Shown here: one piece after another, positions 1 to 5,533 of the stretch
Position numbering within the stretch: the stretch's first letter is position 1
Layout of the letters: each line of letters opens with the position of its first letter
NCBI GenBank assembly: GCA_003220955.1
Contig: QHTW01000225.1
Coordinates: 1-6,942, forward strand
Direction of reading: 5' to 3'
Length of the DNA: 6,942 nucleotides
Origin: Gemmatimonadota bacterium
GTDB lineage: Bacteria > Gemmatimonadota > Gemmatimonadetes > Gemmatimonadales > GWC2-71-9
Notes under the pieces: model-generated
Databases searched by the model: none
The model's input: only the letters and a program-made list of their open reading frames with translations
Told to the model about the DNA's origin: nothing
Made by a program: the position numbers and the translations under genes

Positions 1-164
1 AAGACGCGAATGCCGCGCTGCGTGAATTCCTTGATCAACGGAGGCCCTTCGCGGTTGTACAGGACGGGGCCGATCTTCGCCCAGCGCAGCCCCGGAAGCC
101 GGCCCGCCAGGCCCAGGGCCTCGCGGCCACTGGGGACGTCGAATGCGACGATCAGCTCAGCCAT
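1..164 (-). CDS. pyrF: Orotidine 5'-phosphate decarboxylase, N-terminal part (cut by window edge)
   Basis: PyrF decarboxylates OMP to UMP, the last step of de novo pyrimidine synthesis, in the cytoplasm. Only the first 54 codons are inside the window. What is seen is the family N-terminus: LIVAFDVPSG with the substrate-contacting Asp9 on the first beta strand, then WAKIGPVLY with Lys30 on the second strand. The catalytic D-K-x-x-D motif lies beyond the edge and cannot be checked. The ATG at 164-162 is supported by a GGGAG ribosome-binding sequence at 176-172 (7-base spacing) and by the family N-terminus starting at once. The start overlaps the 3' end of pyrD by 8 bases in another frame, so the two are very likely co-transcribed and translationally coupled. 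The gene looks intact as far as it can be read. Confidence 0.9.
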   Translation of the reverse strand, partial: MAELIVAFDVPSGREALGLAGRLPGLRWAKIGPVLYNREGPPLIKEFTQRGIRV

Positions 165-996
165 GCATCAGCTCCCGCGCGATACGCACCGGCACTCGGG
201 GGTCAGCCAGTGCGGCGGTTCCGATCGCGACCAGCGAAGCGCCCGCTGCAAGATACTCTCGCGCGTCGGAGAGCGTGCGGACGCCGCCGACACCGATGAC
301 GCGCATGCCGACCTGCTCGCGGACGCGGCGAGTCGCCAGCACGCCGACCGGCAGGAGCGCCGGACCGCTGAGCCCGCCGCTGCCGTTGCCGAGCCGCCGA
401 TCGAGCGATCCCGGTATCGTGTTCACGAGACTCACCGCCTCGGCGCCCGCGTCGCGCGCGACCCGGGCCATGGCGGGAATGTCGGGCAGCACCGGAGACA
501 ACTTGACGGTGAGCGGCCGCGTGGACACGTCGCGACACGCCCGCACGAGCTCGCCGAGACAGCGAGGCTCCGCACCGAACTCCAACCCGCCCGCATTGGT
601 GTTCGGGCAGGAGGCGTTGATTTCAAAGGCGGCGATTGGCTCGAGGGGCGTCAGTCGTTCGATCACCTGCACGTAGTCTCCGACTCTCGCTCCAGCCACG
701 TTCACGATGACGCGCGCGCGACGCAGGCGTTGCGCGAGCCAGGGCAGCTCGTGCTCGGCGACATGCGTCGCCCCGGGGTTCGCGAGCCCCACCGCGTTCA
801 GCATGCCGCCGCGGAACTCGGCCACGCGCAGCGCCGGGTGACCCTGCCGCGGTTCCGGCGTCACCGCTTTCGTGACGATGCCACCGAGTAGATCGAGATC
901 GATGATCTCATCGAGCTCGCGCCCGAACCCGGCGGTGCCGGCAGCAAGAAGGATTGGATTTTGGAACGTCGTACCGAACAGCGCGACCGCACTCAA
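157..996 (-). CDS. pyrD: Dihydroorotate dehydrogenase, class 1B catalytic subunit (PyrD)
   Basis: PyrD oxidises dihydroorotate to orotate using FMN, the fourth step of UMP synthesis, in the cytosol. The 279-residue protein shows the class 1 TIM-barrel motifs in order: NPILLAAGTAGFG (13-25), GGIVTKAVT with Lys43, GGMLNAVGLANPG (63-75), NVAG (99-102), EINASCPN with the class 1 catalytic Cys130, VKLSP with Lys165, VNT (191-193), GGLSGPA (207-213), and the phosphate-binding GVGGV and GASLVAIGTA near the end. The Cys base and the C-terminal pattern indicate class 1B rather than the membrane-bound class 2 enzyme with Ser. Family knowledge: class 1B normally works with the Fe-S/FAD subunit PyrK, which is not encoded next to it here. 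The start is a TTG at 996-994, the only start that precedes the family N-terminus. It overlaps the upstream stop as TTGA and has a weak GAGG nine bases upstream. The protein is slightly shorter than the usual 300 or so residues. Confidence 0.93.
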   Translation of the reverse strand: MSAVALFGTTFQNPILLAAGTAGFGRELDEIIDLDLLGGIVTKAVTPEPRQGHPALRVAEFRGGMLNAVGLANPGATHVAEHELPWLAQRLRRARVIVNVAGARVGDYVQVIERLTPLEPIAAFEINASCPNTNAGGLEFGAEPRCLGELVRACRDVSTRPLTVKLSPVLPDIPAMARVARDAGAEAVSLVNTIPGSLDRRLGNGSGGLSGPALLPVGVLATRRVREQVGMRVIGVGGVRTLSDAREYLAAGASLVAIGTAALADPRVPVRIARELMHG

Positions 997-2057
997 GGCA
1001 GCGGACCTCGCGGGCCGGACCGGGGTGCGCCGAACCTGGCCCCGGTGGGAAGGGCGACGGTTCGCACAGTCGCGACGCCCAGGGCTCTGCCCAGGGAGTC
1101 CTCCGCGGCAGCATACGCAACGCTCGACTCACCGTGGAACGCGCGCGTGTACGGCGAGTCGGCATAGCGCGAGTCCAGCAGGGCGACGATCGAATCGCGA
1201 CGGTCGGGCAAGACGGCCAACGCGGCGATCAGCGCCTTCGGCGCGTAGAGCGAGCCGGGGTCGCGGGCAGCGGCATCGAGAAACAGCTCCGCGGCGAGTG
1301 CCGGCGCGTGAAGCGAATCGCGCGCGACTTCGGCGACGCGGAACCGCGCCGCGGGTGTCTCAGCAACGGTCATCACGTTCGTGAGCAGCTCGAGCAACTG
1401 TGCCGCCCCTGCGATTTCAGGCTCGGTGCGAAGCAGCTGTGTCAGCTCGCTGACCACCGGCGTGAGACCGCTGGTCGTGCCGGCCCTCGCTATGCGAAGC
1501 CGCTGTTGGCCGAGGAGCGCGCTGCGCCTCGCCGCAGCATCGTGCGAGCGACTGAAGTGGTCCACCGCCCGGGCGTAATCCGCCCGCACCATCGCCACCT
1601 CACCCGCGATGCACTCGGCGCGCGAGCGTCGGTCGGCAGCGCTGGATGCGAGCGGCGCGGTCAACGCGGCGTCCGCTTCCAGCAGATCACCGCTCGCCAG
1701 GGCGCATGCGGCGGCCGCGAGATCGACGCGCTCCCGGAGCGACGGGTCCCGCACGGCCGCGCGCGCCTGCGCAAGCGGTTCGGCGGCGTCCGGGCACGCG
1801 CCGGACCGAGCCAACGCTTCCGCCCGCAGCGCCAATGCGTCGTCTGCCCAACGGCTGTGCGGATGCCGCAGCGTCACGATTTGGGCTTGGCCGGCCGCTT
1901 GTATCCATTCCGCGCGGGCCTCGGACGACCGGCCACGTTGCTCGAGCCGTCTCGCCTCTTTGGCATGCCGCTCCGCACTCCACATGCTGTTGTAATATGC
2001 GCAACCACCGGCCGTGGCCGCCGTCGCCAAGATCATCACGGCGCGACGCCAGATCAT
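993..2057 (-). CDS. Putative lipoprotein with TPR-like helical repeats, function unknown
   Basis: No specific family is recognised. The 354-residue protein begins with MIWRRAV, a short hydrophobic stretch and a lipobox-like AGGC ending at Cys19, followed by AYYNSMWSAERHAKEA. This is the look of an exported lipidated protein. The -3 residue is Ala, which is tolerated but not ideal. From about residue 30 to 305 it is almost wholly alpha-helical and Ala/Leu/Arg-rich, with degenerate TPR-like pairs, for example around 43-60, 70-100, 110-133, 146-172, 250-280 and an ending of the SPYTRAF type (301-307). The last 20 residues are Gly/Pro/Arg-rich and probably disordered. It overlaps the amidase upstream (ATGA) and pyrD downstream (TTGA). 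Inference: a periplasm-facing scaffold lipoprotein, perhaps working with the amidase at the envelope; a BamD/YbgF-like role is possible but not shown. The ATG has no strong ribosome-binding site close by, though a GGAGGA-G8 tract lies about 20 bases upstream. Confidence 0.72.
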   Translation of the reverse strand: MIWRRAVMILATAATAGGCAYYNSMWSAERHAKEARRLEQRGRSSEARAEWIQAAGQAQIVTLRHPHSRWADDALALRAEALARSGACPDAAEPLAQARAAVRDPSLRERVDLAAAACALASGDLLEADAALTAPLASSAADRRSRAECIAGEVAMVRADYARAVDHFSRSHDAAARRSALLGQQRLRIARAGTTSGLTPVVSELTQLLRTEPEIAGAAQLLELLTNVMTVAETPAARFRVAEVARDSLHAPALAAELFLDAAARDPGSLYAPKALIAALAVLPDRRDSIVALLDSRYADSPYTRAFHGESSVAYAAAEDSLGRALGVATVRTVALPTGARFGAPRSGPRGPLP

Positions 2058-3298
2058 CGTGCCTGTCCGCCCCCCCCTCCTCCAACGGCAATTTTTCGCT
2101 CGAACTCCAGCAGGTAAGCTACGATCCCATCCGCGATCGCGGTCGCAATCTTGTGCTGTCCCGTCGCCGAGGCGAGAAACGCCCCGTCGGAGGGATTGGT
2201 GGCAAACCCGGTTTCGACCAGGATGGACGGTCGCCGCGCCGCCGCGAGCACCAGGAACGGGCCCTGCTGTACTCCCCGATCCTCCCCGGGATGAATTCGC
2301 GCGACCTTTCCCTGCACCAGCTCCGCCAGGCGCGCAGACTCGCGCAGATACTCATTCAGCTGCAGGTCGCGCAGAATGAAACCGAGCGGCCCGTCCACCA
2401 CAGGCGACGTCTCGAACCGCAGGGCATCGTTTTCCATTTGCGCCACGCGTTTCTGGTCTTCCGTCTTTGCATCCGACAGGAAATAGGTTTCGACGCCGTT
2501 CACCGACGTCTGCCGTCTCCCCGCCGGCATCGAATTGACGTGAATGCTGACGAACAAGTCACAGTCCGCCCGGCAGAAGGTCGGCCGGTTGGCGAGGTCA
2601 ATGAGGGTGTCGGTCGAGCGCGTGAGCACGACGTTCAGCCCACGTCGCAGCAGCTCGGCCCGGAGCAGCTTGCCGACACCGAGCGTGATGTCCTTTTCGG
2701 TAAGGCCGCCCGGGAAATGGAGACCGGGGTTTCCGGGATCGATGCCACCGTGTCCGGGATCGACGACAATCGTGTGGGCAAGCCGTAACCCCGTGACTGG
2801 ATTTGGGGCCGCTGGCACCGCCACCGGTGGAATTGCGACCGCAGTGTGAGGAGCTGCGACCGCCGTCGGGGGGGGGGGCGCTGCGACTGCCCTCGTGGTG
2901 ACCGCGGGCGCCGGCTGCTCGTCCAGCCGCGAGAGCCCGGGATTCCAGCGATAGCGGTTCGCCAGGAGACGGGGCACGTGGCCCGTGAGCCAATGGAGTG
3001 GCAAAAACAGCGTATCACGCGCGACGTACGGCGCGCCGACAAGGGGGTAAGCCGCCCCGTCATACCGGAAGAACGGAGATCCGACATCGAATTCGAACAC
3101 GCGGTCGTCCAACGTCACGCGCGCCGCCGAGCCCCCCCCGTCGAGTGACACCGTGAGTCCGAGGGGCTGCGCCAGCAGCACCGCGGCGACCGCCGCGGCA
3201 CCGGCCTCATTGGTGACCGGAATACTGGCCTGACCGCGCGACGTCGCGATCAGGACCTGTTGCGGGACCAGAGCCGCAAGGAGGAGGAGAACCATCAT
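2054..3298 (-). CDS. N-acetylmuramoyl-L-alanine amidase (Amidase_3, AmiC-like) with N-terminal CuAO-N-like domain
   Basis: This zinc enzyme cleaves the amide bond between MurNAc and the stem peptide of peptidoglycan, typically to split daughter cells, in the periplasm. The 414-residue protein has a short hydrophobic N-terminus (MMVLLLLAALVPQQV, no basic n-region); a domain at about 22-128 resembling the copper-amine-oxidase N-terminal fold, with the pattern PYVARDTLFLPLHWL; a Pro/Ala-rich linker (about 129-166); and the catalytic domain (about 172-403). Expected zinc ligands are His183 (DPGHGG), Glu201 (LTEKD) and His253 (SIHVNS); the catalytic Glu is 362 (VETGF). A helical insert at about 275-325 (ILRDLQLNEYLRESARLA) matches the region that autoinhibits AmiB/AmiC enzymes in family knowledge, so activation by a partner is plausible. 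The ATG at 3298 overlaps the smpB stop (ATGA) and has a strong AAGGGGAG six bases upstream. Oddities are a C11 run in the linker, two G8 runs and a Gly6 tail. Confidence 0.92.
   Translation of the reverse strand: MMVLLLLAALVPQQVLIATSRGQASIPVTNEAGAAAVAAVLLAQPLGLTVSLDGGGSAARVTLDDRVFEFDVGSPFFRYDGAAYPLVGAPYVARDTLFLPLHWLTGHVPRLLANRYRWNPGLSRLDEQPAPAVTTRAVAAPPPPTAVAAPHTAVAIPPVAVPAAPNPVTGLRLAHTIVVDPGHGGIDPGNPGLHFPGGLTEKDITLGVGKLLRAELLRRGLNVVLTRSTDTLIDLANRPTFCRADCDLFVSIHVNSMPAGRRQTSVNGVETYFLSDAKTEDQKRVAQMENDALRFETSPVVDGPLGFILRDLQLNEYLRESARLAELVQGKVARIHPGEDRGVQQGPFLVLAAARRPSILVETGFATNPSDGAFLASATGQHKIATAIADGIVAYLLEFERKIAVGGGGGGQAR
2070..2077. repeat. C8/G8 homopolymer at the amidase 3' end
   Basis: Eight consecutive C on the plus strand give a G8 run on the coding strand. 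It encodes part of the Gly6 tail (residues 406-411), nine or ten residues after the last family-like helix. It lies about 20 bases before the ATG of the downstream lipoprotein gene, next to GGAGGA, so it also forms a purine-rich stretch near that start. Confidence 0.95.
2868..2878. repeat. C11/G11 homopolymer inside the amidase linker
   Basis: Eleven consecutive G on the plus strand (C on the coding strand) encode part of Pro141-Pro144 in the Pro/Ala-rich linker of the amidase. Gain or loss of one or two bases would shift the frame before the catalytic domain. Runs this long are slippage-prone, and they are also a common sequencing-error site. Confidence 0.95.
3132..3139. repeat. C8/G8 homopolymer in the amidase N-terminal domain
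   Basis: Eight consecutive C on the plus strand encode the Asp-Gly-Gly-Gly-Ser turn (residues 53-57) of the N-terminal domain of the amidase. A frameshift here would remove nearly the whole protein. Confidence 0.95.
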
Positions 3299-3750
3299 GA
3301 CCGTCTCCCCTTCACAACGCGTGCCATCTCGCGTTCGGCGACGCGCCGCTTCAGGTCTTCGCGCTTATCGTGCGCCTTCTTCGCCTTGGCAAGCGCGATC
3401 GCAACTTTGGCCAGACCGTCCTTGAAATAGATCTCCAAGGGGACAACGGTGAGTCCTTTTTGGGTCGTCGCGCCGAGCAGCTTGCGGATTTCGCGCTTAT
3501 GGAGGAGCAGTTTGCGGGAACGAGCCGGCGGTGGATTGTTGTAGCTGCCGGGACCGTAGTGCGAGATCGTCATCCCCTCCAGCCAGACTTCCCCATTCCG
3601 AACGTGGGCGTAAGCCTCGCTCAAGCTCGCCTTGCGATCACGTAGCGACTTTACTTCGGTCCCTGTAAGCACGAGTCCCGCCTCCCACGTCTCCAGGAGA
3701 TGGTAATCGTGCCGGGCTTTAGGGTTCCTGGCGATGGAGATTTTTTCCAC
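3295..3750 (-). CDS. smpB: SsrA-binding protein SmpB (trans-translation)
   Basis: SmpB binds tmRNA (SsrA) and the ribosome to rescue ribosomes stalled on broken mRNAs. The 151-residue protein has the full family pattern: ARNPKARHDYHLLETWEAG (7-25), LTGTEVKSLRDRKASLSEAY (28-47), the GPGSYNN segment (66-72), LLLHKREIRKLLG (80-92), KGLTVVPLEIYFKDGLAKVAIALAKAKKAHDKRED (98-132, here VPLEIY and KKAHDKRE are diagnostic), and a basic C-terminal tail expected to form a helix in the ribosomal mRNA channel. The length is normal for the family. The start is GTG at 3750-3748: an in-frame TAA lies 34 bases upstream and there is no in-frame ATG between them. No clear ribosome-binding site is seen. It heads the operon smpB-amidase-lipoprotein-pyrD-pyrF. 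No ssrA gene is present in the window. Confidence 0.97.
   Translation of the reverse strand: MEKISIARNPKARHDYHLLETWEAGLVLTGTEVKSLRDRKASLSEAYAHVRNGEVWLEGMTISHYGPGSYNNPPPARSRKLLLHKREIRKLLGATTQKGLTVVPLEIYFKDGLAKVAIALAKAKKAHDKREDLKRRVAEREMARVVKGRRS
3305..3312 (-). promoter_or_regulatory. Strong ribosome-binding site for the amidase gene
   Basis: AAGGGGAG lies within the end of smpB, six bases before the first ATG of the amidase at 3298. A second ATG follows at once. The site fixes the amidase start at the ATGA overlap and suggests it can recruit its own ribosomes as well as those ending smpB. Confidence 0.7.
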
Positions 3751-3772
3751 GCTGTCGTCGGCAAGATACGCA

Positions 3773-3802
3773 TTGACTTGGGGTTATACAACAATCTAGA
3801 TT
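3773..3802 (+). promoter_or_regulatory. Probable promoter of tRNA-Leu
   Basis: TTGACT (3773-3778, five of six to TTGACA) and TAGATT (3797-3802, four of six to TATAAT) are separated by 18 bases. A start of transcription would fall near 3809-3810, about 12 bases before the mature tRNA 5' end. The -10 lies inside the palindrome at 3792-3803. Confidence 0.5.
3783..3788 (-). promoter_or_regulatory. Possible -10 element for the smpB operon (TATAAC)
   Basis: On the minus strand TATAAC (five of six matches to TATAAT) lies 32 bases before the smpB GTG. No good -35 is seen at 16-18 bases; TTGAGG (3814-3809) is 20 bases away, too far for a classical sigma-70 site. It overlaps the spacer of the opposing tRNA promoter. 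Confidence 0.35.
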
Positions 3803-3803
3803 G
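3792..3803. repeat. Perfect 12-bp palindrome CAATCTAGATTG between smpB and tRNA-Leu
   Basis: The sequence equals its own reverse complement over all 12 bases and is AT-richer than its surroundings. It covers the -10 of the predicted tRNA-Leu promoter and lies just upstream of the TATAAC of smpB. It could be an operator site for a dimeric regulator, or chance. Confidence 0.6.
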
Positions 3804-3821
3804 CCGTTCCTCAAAAATCTG

Positions 3822-3905
3822 GCCGAAGTGGTGGAACTGGTAGACGCGCTGGCTTCAGGAGCCAGTGGGCGCAAGCCCGTGGGGGTTCGAGTCCCCCCTT
3901 CGGCA
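3822..3905 (+). tRNA. tRNA-Leu (anticodon CAG)
   Basis: The 84-base sequence folds as a class II tRNA. The acceptor stem is GCCGAAG (3822-3828) with CTTCGGC (3898-3904) and discriminator A3905. The D arm contains GGTAGAC. The anticodon stem-loop is CTGGC-TTCAGGA-GCCAG with anticodon CAG at 3856-3858, reading CUG. A long variable arm (TGGGCGCAAGCCCGT) is typical of Leu, and the T arm is GGGGGTTCGAGTCCCCC. The 3' CCA is not encoded (the next bases are CTC), so it must be added by CCA-adding enzyme. It is the only plus-strand gene in the window, and its end is one base from the moeB stop on the other strand. Confidence 0.97.
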
Positions 3906-3906
3906 C

Positions 3907-5049
3907 TCAGTACCGCGGTATCTCCGGATCAACTTCCCGCGCCCAAGCATCGATTCCGCCCGCGAGGCTGCGTACGTTGGCGAATCCCGCGCCCACGAGA
4001 ATCTCGCGAGCTTTGAGCGACCGCTGGCCGTGATGACAGTGGGTCACGATCTCCGCATGTGACGGGATTTCTGCCAAGCGGCTCGGCAGCTCGCGCAGTG
4101 GAATCAGCCGGGCGCCTTCGATGCTCGCAATCTCCGCTTCCAGCGGCTCACGAACATCGACAAGCAGCAAATTGGGTTTGCGACTGCGTTCGTGTTGCAA
4201 GTCGCGCGGAGTGATTTCGACCCCTTCCGCATTCCCGCGCCCCGCTTCCACCACTCCGCAGAATGCGTCATAGTCGATCAGCCGCGTGACGGTCGGGTGC
4301 TGACCGCACACGGGACACGCGGGATCCTTTTCGAGCGCCAACTCGCGGAACTGCATGCGCCGGCCGTCGAACAGCAGCAGACGACCGATTAGCGGCTCGC
4401 CAAAGCCGACGATCAGCTTGATCGCTTCCAGCGCTTGCAGCGAGCCGATGATGCCCGGCAGGACGCCGAGCACGCCCCCTTCGGCGCACGACGGCACGAG
4501 ATCGGGCGGCGGCGGCTCGGCATACAAGCAGCGATAGCAGGGCCCCTGTTTCGCGAAGAACACGGAGACCTGGCCGTCGAACCGAAAGACCGAGCCGTAG
4601 ATGTTCGGCTTGCCCAACAACACACAGGCATCGTTGACGAGATAGCGGGTGGGAAAATTGTCGGAGCCGTCGACCACGATGTCGAATTTGCTCAGGATCT
4701 CGAGCGCGTTGGCTGACGTCAACCGCTGACCGAACGCTTCAACCTGGACGTGCGGATTGATGTCGCGCAGTCGCGCCCGAGCCGAGTCCGTCTTCGCCCT
4801 GCCGATGTCCGACGTCCCGTGGAGGATCTGACGCTGCAGGTTGCTGCGATCGACGAGATCGAAGTCGACGATGCCGAGCGTGCCGACGCCGGCGGCGGCG
4901 AGATAGAGCGCGGCGGGCGATCCCAAGCCGCCCGCGCCGACCAGCACGACGCGCGCTTCGCGGAGTTTCGCTTGACCTTGGAGACCTACATCGGGAAGCG
5001 TGAGGTGCCGCGAGTACCGCAGCAGCTCCTCATGGGACAGCGTCGTCAA
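3907..5049 (-). CDS. moeB: MoeB/ThiF-type sulfur-carrier adenylyltransferase with C-terminal rhodanese domain
   Basis: E1-like enzymes of this kind adenylate the C-terminal Gly of small sulfur carriers (MoaD, ThiS or CysO type), and the fused rhodanese domain passes sulfur to form the thiocarboxylate. They feed molybdopterin, thiamine or cysteine synthesis in the cytoplasm. From the TTG at 5049 the protein is 380 residues, the usual size of MoeBR/MoeZ proteins. Seen: HEELLRYSRHL (6-16), nucleotide-binding GAGGLGS (38-44), DRSNLQRQ (67-74), Lys86, VDGSDNFPTR (126-135), zinc pairs CYRC (C171/C174) and CPVC (C245/C248), the VPSCAEGGVLG segment with Cys188, and a rhodanese domain (about 280-380) with active-site loop CHHGQRS (Cys338). 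The TTG overlaps the Rrf2 stop as TTGA. The open frame extends further upstream but lacks family similarity there and lies in the Rrf2 gene. Which carrier it serves cannot be told from the window. Confidence 0.92.
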   Translation of the reverse strand: MTTLSHEELLRYSRHLTLPDVGLQGQAKLREARVVLVGAGGLGSPAALYLAAAGVGTLGIVDFDLVDRSNLQRQILHGTSDIGRAKTDSARARLRDINPHVQVEAFGQRLTSANALEILSKFDIVVDGSDNFPTRYLVNDACVLLGKPNIYGSVFRFDGQVSVFFAKQGPCYRCLYAEPPPPDLVPSCAEGGVLGVLPGIIGSLQALEAIKLIVGFGEPLIGRLLLFDGRRMQFRELALEKDPACPVCGQHPTVTRLIDYDAFCGVVEAGRGNAEGVEITPRDLQHERSRKPNLLLVDVREPLEAEIASIEGARLIPLRELPSRLAEIPSHAEIVTHCHHGQRSLKAREILVGAGFANVRSLAGGIDAWAREVDPEIPRY

Positions 5050-5498
5050 TTGCCCGACGCCACCCCGGCGATCTGGTACACTTGGGGCTCGGCATGCAGC
5101 AGATCGGCGAGCGTGACGCTGGCGAGCACTTCGTTGATACGCCGCTCGAGCAGGCGCCAAACGGGACGAATACTGCAGGCGGTCGCCGGATCGCAGCGCT
5201 CATCGTCCACGCGGTGGAGATCGCAATTTACTTCGAAGGTCACGTGCTCGGACGCTTCAATGACGTCCTTCACGCTCACGGCCTGGGCCTCACGCGCGAG
5301 GAGATAGCCGCCGCGCGCCCCGCGCACTGACTCGACCAAACCGGCACGCCGCAGGCGCAGCAGGATCTGCTCGACGTAGTCATGGGGCAGGCGTTCTTGC
5401 TCGGACAACTCGCGGGCGGCCACGGGACCCTGCCCCGCGCGCCGGGCCAGATGAATCGAGACGATTAACCCGTATTCCGCCCAGGTCGTAACGCGCAT
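5046..5498 (-). CDS. Rrf2/IscR-family transcriptional regulator with three cysteines
   Basis: This 150-residue DNA-binding protein has the Rrf2 layout. It starts MRVTTWAEYGLIVSIHLA, followed by a winged helix-turn-helix at about 28-70 (ARELSEQERLPHDYVEQILLRL, then GLVESVRGARGGYLL with the GARGGY wing), VKDVIEASE (76-84), and a cysteine region Cys92-x9-Cys102-x5-Cys108 followed by Trp114 and TLADL (129-133). In IscR and NsrR three cysteines hold an Fe-S cluster that controls DNA binding; the spacing here is wider at the first gap than the C-x5-C-x5-C of IscR. Cluster binding is therefore likely but unproven, and the target genes are unknown. Its stop overlaps the TTG of the moeB gene, so the two are co-transcribed, which suggests control of sulfur or Fe-S metabolism. 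There is no Shine-Dalgarno sequence before the ATG; six C precede it directly. Confidence 0.9.
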   Translation of the reverse strand: MRVTTWAEYGLIVSIHLARRAGQGPVAARELSEQERLPHDYVEQILLRLRRAGLVESVRGARGGYLLAREAQAVSVKDVIEASEHVTFEVNCDLHRVDDERCDPATACSIRPVWRLLERRINEVLASVTLADLLHAEPQVYQIAGVASGN

Positions 5499-5504
5499 GG
5501 GGGG

Positions 5505-5533
5505 AATATGCGAGAGAGGTTATCGGGATTCAA
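5505..5533 (-). promoter_or_regulatory. Probable promoter of the Rrf2-moeB unit giving a leaderless mRNA
   Basis: On the minus strand TTGAAT (5533-5528) and CATATT (5510-5505) each match the sigma-70 hexamers at four of six bases, with an ideal 17-base spacer. Transcription would start about seven bases past the -10, at or next to the A of the ATG at 5498. The -35 overlaps the stop codon of the upstream barrel gene. The missing ribosome-binding site fits this reading. Confidence 0.5.

Noticed and set aside
2061..2090. GGAGGA-G8 tract as the ribosome-binding site of the lipoprotein gene
   Set aside because: The GGAGGA is about 20 bases from the ATG, beyond normal spacing. It more simply encodes the Gly tail of the amidase, although a standby role cannot be excluded.
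954..2788. Long plus-strand open frames (387, 380 and 293 codons) opposite pyrD, the lipoprotein and the amidase
   Set aside because: They are Arg/Ala/Pro-rich without family motifs, and lie antisense to genes with clear or coherent protein features. Long antisense frames are expected in GC-rich coding DNA.
3751..3821. A tmRNA (ssrA) gene next to smpB
   Set aside because: Only 71 bases separate smpB from tRNA-Leu, too short for tmRNA, and no tRNA-like ends or tag-coding region are present.
3885..3912. tRNA-Leu 3' end as an integration (att) site
   Set aside because: No integrase, no duplicated tRNA end and no foreign-looking genes are visible. moeB follows directly and looks native.
3801..4062. 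Small plus-strand open frames running through the tRNA
   Set aside because: They translate the tRNA-Leu itself and the antisense of moeB; there is no ribosome-binding site or family similarity.
5050..5160. Longer form of moeB starting at 5160
   Set aside because: The extra 37 residues lie within the Rrf2 gene, are low-complexity and Arg-rich, and do not resemble MoeB. The TTG at 5049 gives the TTGA overlap and a family-typical N-terminus.
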